DNA of 45,178 bases, from positions 1-45,178 of the IMG/VR virus record IMGVR_UViG_3300031741_000005; one strand, given 5' to 3'. The position numbers and the translations under genes were made by a program. The notes under the pieces were generated by a model. It made no database searches. It saw only the letters and a list, made by a program, of their open reading frames with translations, and had not been told where the DNA came from. The stretch's first letter is position 1. Every line of letters begins with the position of its first letter. Below, piece after piece: positions 27,057 to 34,642 of this stretch. The DNA is from a virus.

Positions 27057-27168
27057 TACTATTATACTATTATATTATTCTTTAGCGTGGATAGTTATTA
27101 TCGGAGTTATGCTACTCTTATGCCGCAACGATAATTCCTGGATCAAGAAAATAAAAAGGAAGTCATGA
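27053..27168 (+). pseudogene. Small membrane protein, probably frameshifted
   Basis: After the endolysin, ATG 27053 (ATGA overlap) opens a frame that stops after 10 codons, while another frame encodes a membrane helix (SLAWIVIIGVMLLLC) and a basic tail ending in a TGA that overlaps the next ATG at 27165. One base change in the TAT/ATT-rich tract at 27060-27080 would join them into a protein of about 38 residues with perfect coupling on both sides. It may be a small spanin or holin. A sequencing error in the low-complexity tract is possible. Confidence 0.4.
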
Positions 27169-27407
27169 AAACAGTTAAAAAGATTTGGAAATGGTTTAAC
27201 CAAAGAAAAAGAAACTTTGGAATAGGTATCTCATTTGCAGGATTAGCTTTAAGCGCATTTGCACCAGACTTAATGACCCCAGAACAATACAGGGTAATAG
27301 AAGTAGTTGGAGGTGGTCTCGCTGGCTGGGGTTGGTTCCATAATGTATCCAAAAACTCAAAAATAGTCAAAGGAATAACAAATTTTAATAATCTCAAAAA
27401 TAAATAA
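27165..27407 (+). CDS. Holin-like membrane protein
   Basis: An 80-residue protein with a basic start (KTVKKIWKWFNQRKRN), one hydrophobic helix (FGIGISFAGLALSAFAP), a short turn with DLMTPEQYR, and a second weaker helix (VIEVVGGGLAGWGW). Two helices, small size and the position next to the endolysin fit a class II holin, which makes the inner membrane hole for lysis. The family is not certain. Confidence 0.6.
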   Translation: MKTVKKIWKWFNQRKRNFGIGISFAGLALSAFAPDLMTPEQYRVIEVVGGGLAGWGWFHNVSKNSKIVKGITNFNNLKNK

Positions 27408-27409
27408 TT

Positions 27410-27814
27410 ATGGAAGAATTAGTAGGAATTTTGTACAGAGACGAGCAAAAAGCGTTCAGTGTAAAGTGTGATGCCTTAATTGACTTCACAAAGTTTGGAA
27501 AAAAAGGTTGGGTAAAGTGGGCAATGAAAATTGTCGAAGCTAAAGATGATGATTTATTTAGTGCCGCCATCGGGTACATTGATGACCGCTTTGGAGAAAT
27601 GATCCCAGCAGACTATAAGCCCGTTGCGAGGAAAATTGCGCTGGCAGTAATAGCAGGAGATATAATTGCATTTAAAGAAAGCGCCCCGGTTCTTACTAAT
27701 ATGCTGATTGATATACCAAAGATGGCAGAGGAGACAGAGGGAATTATTATTGCAGCTTTATTACGCGGATTGATTGATTCGTTTGAGGTTAAATTAACCT
27801 CAATAACAGGATAA
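27410..27814 (+). CDS. Unknown protein, end of late operon
   Basis: A 134-residue mostly helical protein directly after the holin-like gene. The N-terminal part is charged. Helices near residues 80-100 and 110-127 are hydrophobic enough to pack together but hardly to cross a membrane. It is followed by a strong hairpin at 27833. It is the last gene of the plus-strand late block before the hsd genes. I recognise no family. Confidence 0.55.
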   Translation: MEELVGILYRDEQKAFSVKCDALIDFTKFGKKGWVKWAMKIVEAKDDDLFSAAIGYIDDRFGEMIPADYKPVARKIALAVIAGDIIAFKESAPVLTNMLIDIPKMAEETEGIIIAALLRGLIDSFEVKLTSITG

Positions 27815-27832
27815 TTTTGCTTTTTGTATAAT

Positions 27833-27861
27833 ACAGGGTGTTGTAAAATGCGACACCCTGT
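27833..27861 (+). terminator. Hairpin at the end of the late operon
   Basis: A perfect 9-bp stem ACAGGGTGT / ACACCCTGT with an 11-base loop. No T run follows, so it may act as a factor-assisted or bidirectional terminator. Confidence 0.5.
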
Positions 27862-27956
27862 AATAATTATATTAAAAAGGACAATAATCATTATTTACAG
27901 GCTCTTTTATTTGCTTAATGATTGTATTGATAAGAAACTTTGCTAATCTATTTTTC

Positions 27957-27964
27957 TATATTTG
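27957..27964 (+). promoter_or_regulatory. Promoter -7 box of hsdMS
   Basis: TATATTTG fits TAnnTTTG and lies 37 bases before the hsdM ATG. A TTTG at 27939 is a possible -33 element, with shorter spacing than usual. It gives hsdMS its own promoter, as expected for a moron. Confidence 0.6.
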
Positions 27965-28001
27965 ACCTACCAAAATTTACCGTAAAAATCAACCAACATA
28001 A

Positions 28002-29564
28002 ATGAGCGAAGAACAGAAGCGACTTCTCGAACAACAACTTTGGAACATTGCCAACGAGTTACGCGGCAAAATGGATGCCGATGAGTTTAGAGATTACATA
28101 TTAGGGTTTATTTTCTTTAAATACCTATCAGAAAAACAATACATTTTCGCCAACGAATTACTGGAAACCGAAACCGTAAAAGACTATTTACTAGTTACCA
28201 GTACCGATGATTTAGAAGCCATAAGAGACGATTCTTTACTTAAATTGGGTTACTACTTAAAACCCGAAGAACTCTTTAGCTCAATCGCTAAAAAAGGGAA
28301 TGGCAACACCGAAAACGAAAGCAATTTTATTCTTGAGGATTTAGGAAGTATATTAAACAGCATTGAGCAAAGTACAATGGGTACGGAAAGCGAAGATGAT
28401 TTTAACCAACTCTTTGAAGATTTAGACCTAAGCAGTACCAAATTAGGGCGTTCGCCCGATGCACGAAATACATTAATAGCAAAAGTATTACAACACCTCG
28501 ATAAAATTGATTTTGCCTTAAAAGATTCCGATAGCGATGTTTTGGGCGATGCCTACGAATATTTGATAGGGCAATTTGCAAGTGGTGCAGGTAAAAAAGC
28601 AGGTGAATTTTACACCCCTCAACCCGTATCTAAAATATTAGCTAAAATAGTTACTACAGGTAAAAAACGAATTAAAACCGTTTACGACCCTACTTGTGGT
28701 AGTGGTTCGTTATTGTTGCGTGTAAACCGCGAGGCTGAGGTAAGTGAGTTTTTCGGGCAGGAACTAAACCGTACTACCTACAATCTTGCACGTATGAACA
28801 TGATTTTGCACGATGTACATTACAGCAAGTTCGATATTAGGCAGGAAGATACTTTGGTAGAACCGCAACACTTCGACCAACGTTTTGAGGCGATTGTAGC
28901 CAACCCACCATTTTCGGCAAAGTGGAAAGGCAAAGACAACCCACTAAACGAAAGTGACGAACGTTTTAGCCAGTACGGAAAAATAGCACCCACCAGTAAA
29001 GCCGATTTTGCTTTTGTGCAACACATGATACACCAATTAGCCGACAACGGAACAATGGCGTGTGTATTACCTCACGGGGTTCTGTTTAGAGGTTCAGCCG
29101 AAGCAACCATAAGAGAATATATAATTGAGAAACAAAACTATTTAGATGCTGTAATCGGGCTTCCTGCAAACATCTTTTACGGCACAAGCATACCCACCTG
29201 TATTTTGGTATTAAGTAAATGCCGTGTTAATAGCGATAACATTCTGTTTATTGATGCCAGTAAACACTTTGTAAAAGCAGGTAACCAAAACAAACTTACC
29301 GATGCTAATATTGATAAAATAGTTGATACCTACCGAGAACGAAAAGCATTAGATAAATACAGTTACGTAGCCCGAATTGATGAGGTAAAAGGAAACGACT
29401 ACAACCTGAATATACCACGTTATGTAGATACTTTTGAAGAAGAAGAACCAATTGATTTAAGCGAGGTTGCAAACGAACTTAAAGCTTTAGATAAAGAAAT
29501 AACTGCCACCGACACCACCATTGCCGACTTTTGTAAACAACTAAATATTGAAACGCCTTTTTAG
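28002..29564 (+). CDS. hsdM: Type I R-M methyltransferase subunit HsdM
   Basis: A 520-residue N6-adenine DNA methyltransferase subunit. Features: N-terminal helical HsdM domain (residues 1-165), GEFYTP (201-206), SAM-binding motif I DPTCGSG (229-235), and catalytic motif IV NPPF (301-304). HsdM with HsdS methylates both strands of a bipartite site. Codon use (more GC-ending and CCC, AAC codons) differs from the phage genes before it, which suggests recent transfer from a host. The stop TAG is two bases before the hsdS start. Confidence 0.95.
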   Translation: MSEEQKRLLEQQLWNIANELRGKMDADEFRDYILGFIFFKYLSEKQYIFANELLETETVKDYLLVTSTDDLEAIRDDSLLKLGYYLKPEELFSSIAKKGNGNTENESNFILEDLGSILNSIEQSTMGTESEDDFNQLFEDLDLSSTKLGRSPDARNTLIAKVLQHLDKIDFALKDSDSDVLGDAYEYLIGQFASGAGKKAGEFYTPQPVSKILAKIVTTGKKRIKTVYDPTCGSGSLLLRVNREAEVSEFFGQELNRTTYNLARMNMILHDVHYSKFDIRQEDTLVEPQHFDQRFEAIVANPPFSAKWKGKDNPLNESDERFSQYGKIAPTSKADFAFVQHMIHQLADNGTMACVLPHGVLFRGSAEATIREYIIEKQNYLDAVIGLPANIFYGTSIPTCILVLSKCRVNSDNILFIDASKHFVKAGNQNKLTDANIDKIVDTYRERKALDKYSYVARIDEVKGNDYNLNIPRYVDTFEEEEPIDLSEVANELKALDKEITATDTTIADFCKQLNIETPF

Positions 29565-29565
29565 T

Positions 29566-30768
29566 ATGGAAGCAGTAAAAAACAAAATACCAACATTGCG
29601 GTTTCCTGAGTTTAGTGAAGGATGGGAAGAGTTTAAATTAGAAAAAAAATATATCCTAATTTCAGGGCAACATCTAAACCCAGATGAATATTCTATCAAA
29701 AAACAAATAGGATTGTCACCATATTTTACTGGTCCCTCTGATTTTACAAATGGCATGGAGGACATTACGAAATGGAGTCTAAAGAAAGGAAAAGTAGCAA
29801 ATAAAGGAGATATTCTTTTTACAGTAAAAGGAAGTGGAGTTGGCTCTGCAATGTTGTTAATGCTTGATGAGGTTACTATGGGAAGGCAGCTTATGGCTAT
29901 AAGTTCTTCTGATTCTTCTACTGAATTTTTACACCATAAACTAGCCTTGTATAAAAATTACTATATAGCTTTAGCAAGTGGTAATATGATTCCCGGACTT
30001 TCAAGAAATGATATACTAACGACTAAAATTGATTTCCCCACCCTACCCGAACAAAAAAAAATAGCCACCTTTTTAACGGCAATTGACAGCAAAATAGAGC
30101 AAGTCACCAAAAAGAAGCAGCTTTTAGAGCAATACAAAAAAGGCGTAATGCAGCAAATCTTTAGCCAGCAACTGCGCTTTAAAGATAAAAATGGGAATGA
30201 TTTTCCTGATTGGGAGGAGAAGAAGTTGGGGGATTTCTTAATACCCTGCATAAGAGAGGTTGAAAAGCCAAAAATCAAATACCTTGCAATTGGAATAAGA
30301 AGTCATTGTAAAGGAACTTTTCAAAAACCAAATGCAGACCCCACAAAAATTGCAATGGATAGACTTTTTATTGTGAAGGAAAATGATGTAATTGTAAATA
30401 TCACTTTTGCATGGGAAGGAGCTATTGCATTAGTTAAAAAAGAAGATGATGGTGGCTTAGTATCACATAGATTTCCAACATATACTTTTAATAGTGATTT
30501 AGTTCTATATCATTACTTTAAGTATATTTTTATTCAAAAGGAATTTAGGTTTATGTTAGGAATGATTTCTCCAGGTGGTGCTGGTCGAAATAGAGTTATG
30601 AGTAAAAAAGATTTTTTAAAACTTAAATGTGAAGTACCCTCAATCGAAGAACAAACCCAAATAGCGAATTTTCTAAGTGCTATTGACACTAAAATAGAAT
30701 TGGCAAATACAGAGTTAGAAAAAACACAGGAGTTTAAAAAAGGCTTGTTGCAGCAAATGTTTGTATAA
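29566..30768 (+). CDS. hsdS: Type I R-M specificity subunit HsdS
   Basis: A 400-residue specificity subunit with two target recognition domains, each followed by a conserved helix: LPEQKKIATFLTAIDSKIEQ (near 160-185) and IEEQTQIANFLSAIDTKIEL (near 360-385). The repeat of start-like phrases (PTLRFPEFSEGWEEFKL and NGNDFPDWEEKKLGDFL) marks the two halves. It decides which sequence HsdM methylates. The start at ATG 29566 avoids the longer frame that overlaps hsdM. Its last codons and stop lie inside the first attC-like site (GTATAAC). Confidence 0.95.
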   Translation: MEAVKNKIPTLRFPEFSEGWEEFKLEKKYILISGQHLNPDEYSIKKQIGLSPYFTGPSDFTNGMEDITKWSLKKGKVANKGDILFTVKGSGVGSAMLLMLDEVTMGRQLMAISSSDSSTEFLHHKLALYKNYYIALASGNMIPGLSRNDILTTKIDFPTLPEQKKIATFLTAIDSKIEQVTKKKQLLEQYKKGVMQQIFSQQLRFKDKNGNDFPDWEEKKLGDFLIPCIREVEKPKIKYLAIGIRSHCKGTFQKPNADPTKIAMDRLFIVKENDVIVNITFAWEGAIALVKKEDDGGLVSHRFPTYTFNSDLVLYHYFKYIFIQKEFRFMLGMISPGGAGRNRVMSKKDFLKLKCEVPSIEEQTQIANFLSAIDTKIELANTELEKTQEFKKGLLQQMFV

Positions 30769-30895
30769 CTATGAATATAAAACATTTGGCGGATAGTGCT
30801 AACTTTAAGGTAGTTACACCTAATATAGTTTGTAGCGGTTTGACAGATAAGTGCTCCGAAATGCCAAACGATTTCATATACTGAACGTTATAAAC
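30763..30895 (-). repeat. attC-like site 1, abutting hsdS
   Basis: Outer ends are GTATAAC (30763-30769) and GTTATAAAC (30887-30895), with TATAAC/GTTATA fully complementary. Inside, 30770-30790 (ATATAAAACATTTGGC) pairs with 30863-30881 (GCCAAACGATTTCATATAC) with a few mismatches. The total length of about 133 bases is within the range of known attC sites. It closes the cassette of the gene at 30905, and its outer end contains the hsdS stop codon. Confidence 0.75.
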
Positions 30896-30904
30896 AATAA
30901 AAAA

Positions 30905-31093
30905 TTATTCCAGCCCACGCAGGAGAATTTCAATTTCATCAATTCTATTCTGCCTTTCATTTATTTCTATCGTAGTCTTTGTCTTAAACTGTTTTAATCC
31001 TGCCTTCAACGCTTTTAGGGTTTCTTTTCTATCTTTAATATATTCTTCTTTGGTTACTTCAACCACTTTTCTTTCGATTATTGTGTATCTCAT
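30905..31093 (-). CDS. Cassette protein, charged helix, unknown
   Basis: A 62-residue protein, highly charged and almost wholly helical (Lys/Glu-rich, residues 16-60), likely a coiled coil. It fills cassette 1, whose ends GTTTATAAC (31105-31113) and GTTATAAAC (30887-30895) are exact complements over 9 bases. The ATG lies about 12 bases after the cassette edge, with an A/T leader. I recognise no family. Confidence 0.6.
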   Translation of the reverse strand: MRYTIIERKVVEVTKEEYIKDRKETLKALKAGLKQFKTKTTIEINERQNRIDEIEILLRGLE

Positions 31094-31104
31094 AATTTTT
31101 AAAA

Positions 31105-31203
31105 GTTTATAACAAAAACTATATTTAAAAGCCTTTGTTGGTTTATATTTTCAATCTTATTTTTTCGTTGTCGGCTTCAAAACATAGCCAAACCGTTATA
31201 GGC
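31105..31203 (-). repeat. attC-like site 2
   Basis: Ends GTTTATAAC and GTTATAGGC. Inner arms CTATATTTAAAAGCC (from 31119) and GGCTTCAAAACATAG (31173 onward) pair. The arm CATAGCCAAACC next to the GTT recurs at sites 5, 6 and 13b. Confidence 0.75.
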
Positions 31204-31228
31204 AATAAAATTTAATTGCCCACGCACG

Positions 31229-31567
31229 CTATTTAAGCTCTTCCATTATTTCATTTAGTCTTTTAATTACTTCACTAAAATCATCATGCCTATTCATGTT
31301 TTTTACATAAATAGCTACTTCCTCATTAACGTCCCATAGCATATCATCTCTAGGTATATCGTGTGTTCTTATTGTTACTTCAAAATCTTTTCTTTCCTTC
31401 CCGAAAATTAAATTATTACAACCTATAACATCAGGTATAATGCATTCTTTTACTAAGTTTTCTACCTGTTCAATTGCTGCATTCCATGCTTTATCTTCTC
31501 CGCAGTCTTCATTTTCTATTATGAAATTACGTAAATCCTTTAATAGGTTTGTTTTAAAATCTTCCAT
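31229..31567 (-). CDS. Cassette protein, unknown
   Basis: A 112-residue acidic protein with an N-terminal helix (FKTNLLKDLRNFIIEN), a middle beta part (DFEVTIRTHDI) and a C-terminal helix (FSEVIKRLNEIMEEL). It ends with TAG just before the motif GCGTGGGC seen after several cassette genes. Its 3' cassette edge is CTATAAC (site 2); the 5' edge is a short, degenerate site at 31600-31631. No family recognised. Confidence 0.55.
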   Translation of the reverse strand: MEDFKTNLLKDLRNFIIENEDCGEDKAWNAAIEQVENLVKECIIPDVIGCNNLIFGKERKDFEVTIRTHDIPRDDMLWDVNEEVAIYVKNMNRHDDFSEVIKRLNEIMEELK

Positions 31568-31599
31568 TATATTTATTTTAGTGGTTATTTATCCGTAAA

Positions 31600-31631
31600 A
31601 AAAACGACACCATACCTTAACCGTTGTATGC
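31600..31631 (-). repeat. Half-type att site 3
   Basis: GTTGTATGC (31623-31631) with the CATACC-TTAACC arm, but no matching AAC end or hairpin on the other side. GTTGTATG is the exact complement of CATACAAC at 32415, the other end of the methyltransferase cassette. Confidence 0.6.
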
Positions 31632-31708
31632 AAGTGCTTAGTTCGGTTCTTTTAATCAAGTTTGTACTAATTTGACCAAAAAGAAAAAGCCCTCGCACTT
31701 CTATTTTT

Positions 31709-32380
31709 TCAAAATAGTTTGAGTTGGCGTTTGTGGTTGTCAAATCGCTGTACTGCATCATTAAAGTATTTACTATCAATCTCGCAAACATCTAAATCAA
31801 ATCCTTCAACATCGCTTGCAATGGCAAAAGATGAACTTCCTCCATGTGTGTCTAATAATTTAAAACCTTTTTTTGCGTAATTTAAAAGGCAAAATCGGTA
31901 TAAATCAATTGGCTTTTGTGTTGGATGTATTTTTATATCAATCTTGTTAATATAAGCATCAGCCCTGCTGTAATAATAAATTTTAAAAGTATTAAAAGAA
32001 GTTTTTGCAAGTTCGCCCTCTTTAAATTTGCCGCTATTCCCCTTATTCCAAATAATAACACCTTCTAAATCTACATTATGAAAGTAATTACCTCCCCATA
32101 TAATTTGCTCTTTACTAATCCTAAGTAATTGCTCGAAATATTCAGGTGGTGGAACTTCATCATCCCAGTTTGTTTTGTGGTAAGTTTTAAAAGTTCCACT
32201 TTCTTTATTAAAACCTTTTTTACCTCCTAAATCGTTTTGTGTTTCGTCTTGGCTTATTCCGTAAGGTGGGTCAACTATTGCCAAATCATAATAATTATCA
32301 GGCTTAGTTTTCATAAACTCGATATTATCACAGTTATAAAAACAAATCCCTCCCCTTTTTTCTTTTTTAAATTCGTTCAT
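31709..32380 (-). CDS. DNA adenine methyltransferase in a cassette
   Basis: A 223-residue orphan methyltransferase with catalytic motif DPPY (37-40) near the N-terminus, HPTQKP (152-157), and a SAM-binding motif that reads DTHGGSSS (177-184) rather than the usual D-F-G-SG form. The order (catalytic motif first) is that of the beta class of N6-adenine or N4-cytosine enzymes. No restriction enzyme partner is near. It may protect phage DNA or regulate it. The cassette ends CATACAAC and GTTGTATG are exact complements. A related, deleted cassette lies at 35339-35495. Confidence 0.85.
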   Translation of the reverse strand: MNEFKKEKRGGICFYNCDNIEFMKTKPDNYYDLAIVDPPYGISQDETQNDLGGKKGFNKESGTFKTYHKTNWDDEVPPPEYFEQLLRISKEQIIWGGNYFHNVDLEGVIIWNKGNSGKFKEGELAKTSFNTFKIYYYSRADAYINKIDIKIHPTQKPIDLYRFCLLNYAKKGFKLLDTHGGSSSFAIASDVEGFDLDVCEIDSKYFNDAVQRFDNHKRQLKLF

Positions 32381-32414
32381 TTAATCAAATTTTGTGGTTA
32401 ATAATCGCACCAGA

Positions 32415-32470
32415 CATACAACACTAAATATAAACCATTGAAAAAACGGTTCATATTACCACCGTTATAC
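32415..32470 (-). repeat. attC-like site 4
   Basis: A compact site of 56 bases: CATACAAC, arm ATATAAACC, loop ATTGAAAAAAC, arm GGTTCATATT, then GTTATAC. Size and plan match the shortest known attC sites. Closely related to site 11 (35489-35545), with the same loop. Confidence 0.8.
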
Positions 32471-32623
32471 CCTATTTGCCCAACGCTCCCACAAATCGAG
32501 AATAAACAATAATCGTTTAACTTTACGTTCGTATTTTTTAGGTACTTTATTTGGTCGTATAGAGTTATCTGAACCGCTTAATTTACGGCTCAGCACACTC
32601 CATTTTATTAATTCTTTGCTCAT
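32465..32623 (-). CDS. Small basic cassette protein
   Basis: A 52-residue protein, strongly basic (SRKLSG, KVPKKYERKVKRLL) with a tryptophan-rich helical end (ILDLWERWANRV). Its start overlaps the stop of the gene at 32623-32853 (TAATG), so both are in one cassette. Its own stop is inside the GTATAAC edge of site 4, so the cassette is packed with no spare sequence. Too short for many gene finders. Family unknown. Confidence 0.55.
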   Translation of the reverse strand: MSKELIKWSVLSRKLSGSDNSIRPNKVPKKYERKVKRLLFILDLWERWANRV

Positions 32624-32853
32624 TATGCAGTCCAATTTAAACGTTCTAAATCACTTTCAATTAAATCTAAAATGTATATTTCTTCCATTTCATTAGTAGA
32701 GTAAATCATAATACCGTCAGATGTTTTAACAATCCAACCTTTTTCATTTGTTCTGCCTAAAATAATGTCATCACTATTTTGTATTTTGAAGGCAATTACA
32801 TTTATTTCATTTTCTCTTGTTATTACGTTTTGACCTTTTTTATTGAATTTCAT
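32623..32853 (-). CDS. Cassette protein, beta-rich, unknown
   Basis: A 76-residue protein with alternating short strands (NVIAFKIQNSDDIILG, GWIVKTSDGIMIYS) and an acidic C-terminal helix (YILDLIESDLERL). First gene of a two-gene cassette whose edges are GTATAAC (32969) and GTTATAC (32464), exact complements. A promoter-like box lies at 32887, inside the cassette, so it can be expressed wherever it lands. Confidence 0.6.
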   Translation of the reverse strand: MKFNKKGQNVITRENEINVIAFKIQNSDDIILGRTNEKGWIVKTSDGIMIYSTNEMEEIYILDLIESDLERLNWTA

Positions 32854-32886
32854 AATTTCTTTTGTTTTGTTTTAATTATTATACTA

Positions 32887-32894
32887 CAAATCTA
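32887..32894 (-). promoter_or_regulatory. Promoter -7 box inside a cassette
   Basis: Read on the minus strand this is TAGATTTG, a match to TAnnTTTG, about 35 bases before the ATG of the gene at 32853. Confidence 0.55.
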
Positions 32895-32968
32895 CAATAA
32901 TCTGTACTAACTACCAAATAAAAATACACTTTTCTGTAAATTATTTTCCAAACACTCAAAAAAACAGG

Positions 32969-33036
32969 GTATAACACTACCTATATTGCATATTTTGTGA
33001 AAAACAAAATCCGACAACATAGCCAAACCGTTGTAG
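32969..33036 (-). repeat. attC-like site 5
   Basis: GTATAAC, arm CTATATTGCATATTTTG, short loop, arm CAAAATCCGACAACATAG, then CCAAACC and GTTGTAG. The arms pair over most of their length. 68 bases. Confidence 0.75.
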
Positions 33037-33042
33037 GTAATG

Positions 33043-33321
33043 CTAAAACGGTATTTCATATTTTATTCCGTGCTTATCAAACACCTGCTTAATTTTTTCT
33101 TCGTGTGTTCCTGTAAATCTCAGTCCATTAATTGTAATAACTTCTTCACTACCATCAAGTAAGTCTTTCAATAACGCACTACCTACAACAACACCTATAC
33201 GTAATTGCTGTGTTAGTGCTTGTTTATCAAGTTCTAGTTTTTGATTTTCCTTTTTTAGAAGCTCATTCTCTTTTAATAAGTTAATGTTCACTTTACTATT
33301 ATCTGTTATTATTTTAGTCAT
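33043..33321 (-). CDS. Coiled-coil cassette protein
   Basis: A 92-residue protein with a coiled coil (residues 12-42, LLKENELLKKENQKLEL) and a small alpha/beta end with VITINGLRFTGTHEEKI. The plan resembles small phage or plasmid DNA-binding or accessory proteins, but no family is recognised. The cassette edges GTTGCGG and CTACAAC are only partly complementary, so one of them may have been changed by later insertion. Confidence 0.55.
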   Translation of the reverse strand: MTKIITDNSKVNINLLKENELLKKENQKLELDKQALTQQLRIGVVVGSALLKDLLDGSEEVITINGLRFTGTHEEKIKQVFDKHGIKYEIPF

Positions 33322-33346
33322 TATCTATAAAATTTAGTGTTAATTT

Positions 33347-33379
33347 CCGCAACTACGCATAGCCAAACCGTTACCTGCC
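33347..33379 (-). repeat. Half-type att site 6
   Basis: CCGCAAC, TACG, then the shared arm CATAGCCAAACC and GTTACCTGCC. Only about 17 bases lie between AAC and GTT; there is no long hairpin. Confidence 0.6.
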
Positions 33380-33577
33380 ATTATCCAACACAACAGGTTC
33401 AAGTGGCAATTCCCAAAAATTCCAGTCTGCAAATTGGTCAGCCATAACTTTATGGTATTCAAAATCAATCTGCGTTACATTTATCAAAGTACCTTTTTTT
33501 AAAGTCCCAATACTAATGCTTCCTCTATTTTGGAAATCACGAGTTAATCTATATAATCCTTTATCTAATATTAACAT
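33371..33577 (-). CDS. Cassette protein, unknown
   Basis: A 68-residue beta-rich protein (LILDKGLYRLTRDF, GSISIGTLKKGTLINVTQID) that may be a small SH3-like barrel. I chose ATG at 33577; a longer frame to 33604 would read through the cassette edge. The cassette has ends GTTACCTGCC (33370-33379) and GGCAGGTAAC (33593-33602), exact complements over 10 bases; the stop codon lies inside one of them. Confidence 0.6.
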   Translation of the reverse strand: MLILDKGLYRLTRDFQNRGSISIGTLKKGTLINVTQIDFEYHKVMADQFADWNFWELPLEPVVLDNGR

Positions 33578-33592
33578 ATTTTTAAAATTAAC

Positions 33593-33730
33593 GGCAGGTA
33601 ACAATGTATATAAAAAATACAGGGTTAAGTGCTGATTTATGCAGTTGTACCACTTTTTTAAGTTTTGTGAGTATCAGGTAGGTTTCTGCTTTTATCTCCT
33701 GTACTTTTCATATACTCAACGTTAGGCAAC
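33593..33730 (-). repeat. attC-like site 7
   Basis: The clearest full site: GGCAGGTAAC, arm TGTATATAAAAAATACAGG (to 33623), about 75 bases of loop, arm CCTGTACTTTTCATATACT (33698-33716), then GTTAGGC, a canonical GTTRRRY core. The arms pair in 16 of 18 positions. Confidence 0.8.
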
Positions 33731-33731
33731 A

Positions 33732-34160
33732 TTACCACCATAATCCTAAAAAGATTTTATGAAAGTTTTGTAATCCGTTATCTAATATTTCTTTTTCTTT
33801 ATCGGTTAAGATTAAAGAACCTCTATCTCTTGCTACTAACTTCATGGCACTCAAAAAAGATTTAATTTCATCCATTTGCTCAACCTCAATTTCGCTTGGT
33901 GTTATTTTTATATATAACTCTAATCTTGGTATTATAAAATTAGCAATCGTATCTCTTAATGACCATGTTTCGCTTTCGTCAAACCCTTTTTCTATTCTTT
34001 GTTTAATAAAATCTTTTTCTCTATCATCATTTTCGTCTGTGAGAGAAAAACAAATATTAGGTATTCCAGAATATTTAATATCAACGTTACCTAACAGTGT
34101 ATAAAAATCATTGCTTGCATCATGTTTTAATTTAGGTATTTTGCTATTTTTTGGTATCAT
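33732..34160 (-). CDS. Cassette protein, phage-type, unknown
   Basis: A 142-residue protein with the phrase ESETWSLRDTIANFIIPRLELY, which I recall in small hypothetical proteins of many phages and integrons (often as ETW-LD-TIA-FILPRL). The N-terminus (residues 1-45) is beta-like, and the C-terminal 60 residues are helical, ending FLGLWW. Function unknown. Its cassette ends in the canonical core GCCTAAC on the minus strand. Confidence 0.6.
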   Translation of the reverse strand: MIPKNSKIPKLKHDASNDFYTLLGNVDIKYSGIPNICFSLTDENDDREKDFIKQRIEKGFDESETWSLRDTIANFIIPRLELYIKITPSEIEVEQMDEIKSFLSAMKLVARDRGSLILTDKEKEILDNGLQNFHKIFLGLWW

Positions 34161-34190
34161 GTTTTAATTTAAAAGTTATTAATATTTATT

Positions 34191-34223
34191 TCGCAACGCT
34201 TCTTATACTAAACGTTAGCAATC
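34191..34223 (-). repeat. Half-type att site 8
   Basis: TCGCAAC, GCTTCTTATACTAAAC, then GTTAGCAATC. It contains the stop codon of the gene at 34215. No hairpin. Confidence 0.55.
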
Positions 34224-34427
34224 AGTTTGCTCCATTTTTAATGAGCATTCATCTATACTGTAACAGTACTCGCCTTTGCGAAATCTACACTTAAATCCAA
34301 GTTCTCCGCAAACCGCCACTGCGTTATTGCTAACATTAAATAAACCCAATAAAATTTTATCGGCTTCTTTTATACTAATCATTCCTTTTGCAAGTAATTT
34401 TGTCGTTTCTTTTATTTTATCTTTCAT
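34215..34427 (-). CDS. Cysteine-containing cassette protein
   Basis: A 70-residue protein with an N-terminal helix (KIKETTKLLAKGMISIKEAD) and five cysteines in the second half (CGELGFKCRF, EYCYSIDEC, TDC) that could bind zinc. The stop TAA is part of the GCTAAC cassette edge. No family recognised. Confidence 0.55.
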   Translation of the reverse strand: MKDKIKETTKLLAKGMISIKEADKILLGLFNVSNNAVAVCGELGFKCRFRKGEYCYSIDECSLKMEQTDC

Positions 34428-34457
34428 GTTTAAAATTTAAAAGTGTTTATTCTTGCC

Positions 34458-34544
34458 GTTGTATTCCATTTGCCTGTCAAAAAGGTGGTTTAAAATGAAA
34501 CGAACTGCCAGGCAAACGGTAGCCGGAAAACCCGGCAATACAAC
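34458..34544 (-). repeat. ORF-less mini-cassette A
   Basis: A unit of 87 bases with exactly complementary ends GTTGTATT (34458) and AATACAAC (34537). It holds two hairpins: TTTGCCTG with CAGGCAAA, and GCCGG with CCGGC around an A-rich loop. No ORF of useful size. It could encode a small structured RNA or a terminator, or be a bare recombination unit. Confidence 0.55.
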
Positions 34545-34607
34545 AAGGTGTAAATTGCATTGCCCGTTTCATTTATTATAATTCGCTGCTTAATCATACC
34601 GTTTTAA
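34537..34607 (-). repeat. attC-like site 9
   Basis: AATACAAC, arm AAGGTGTAAATTGC, loop, arm GCTTAATCATACC, GTTTTAA. The arms pair with mismatches; the GTT core is not canonical. Confidence 0.55.
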
Positions 34608-34642
34608 AAGTTTTGCCCTCGCGCATAAGTTTTTTCAAAACT

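Noticed and set aside
31585-31791. ORF in another frame across the end of the methyltransferase gene
   Set aside because: It overlaps the DPPY methyltransferase and the att half site. Its similarity to 35339-35495 is explained by shared cassette trailers.
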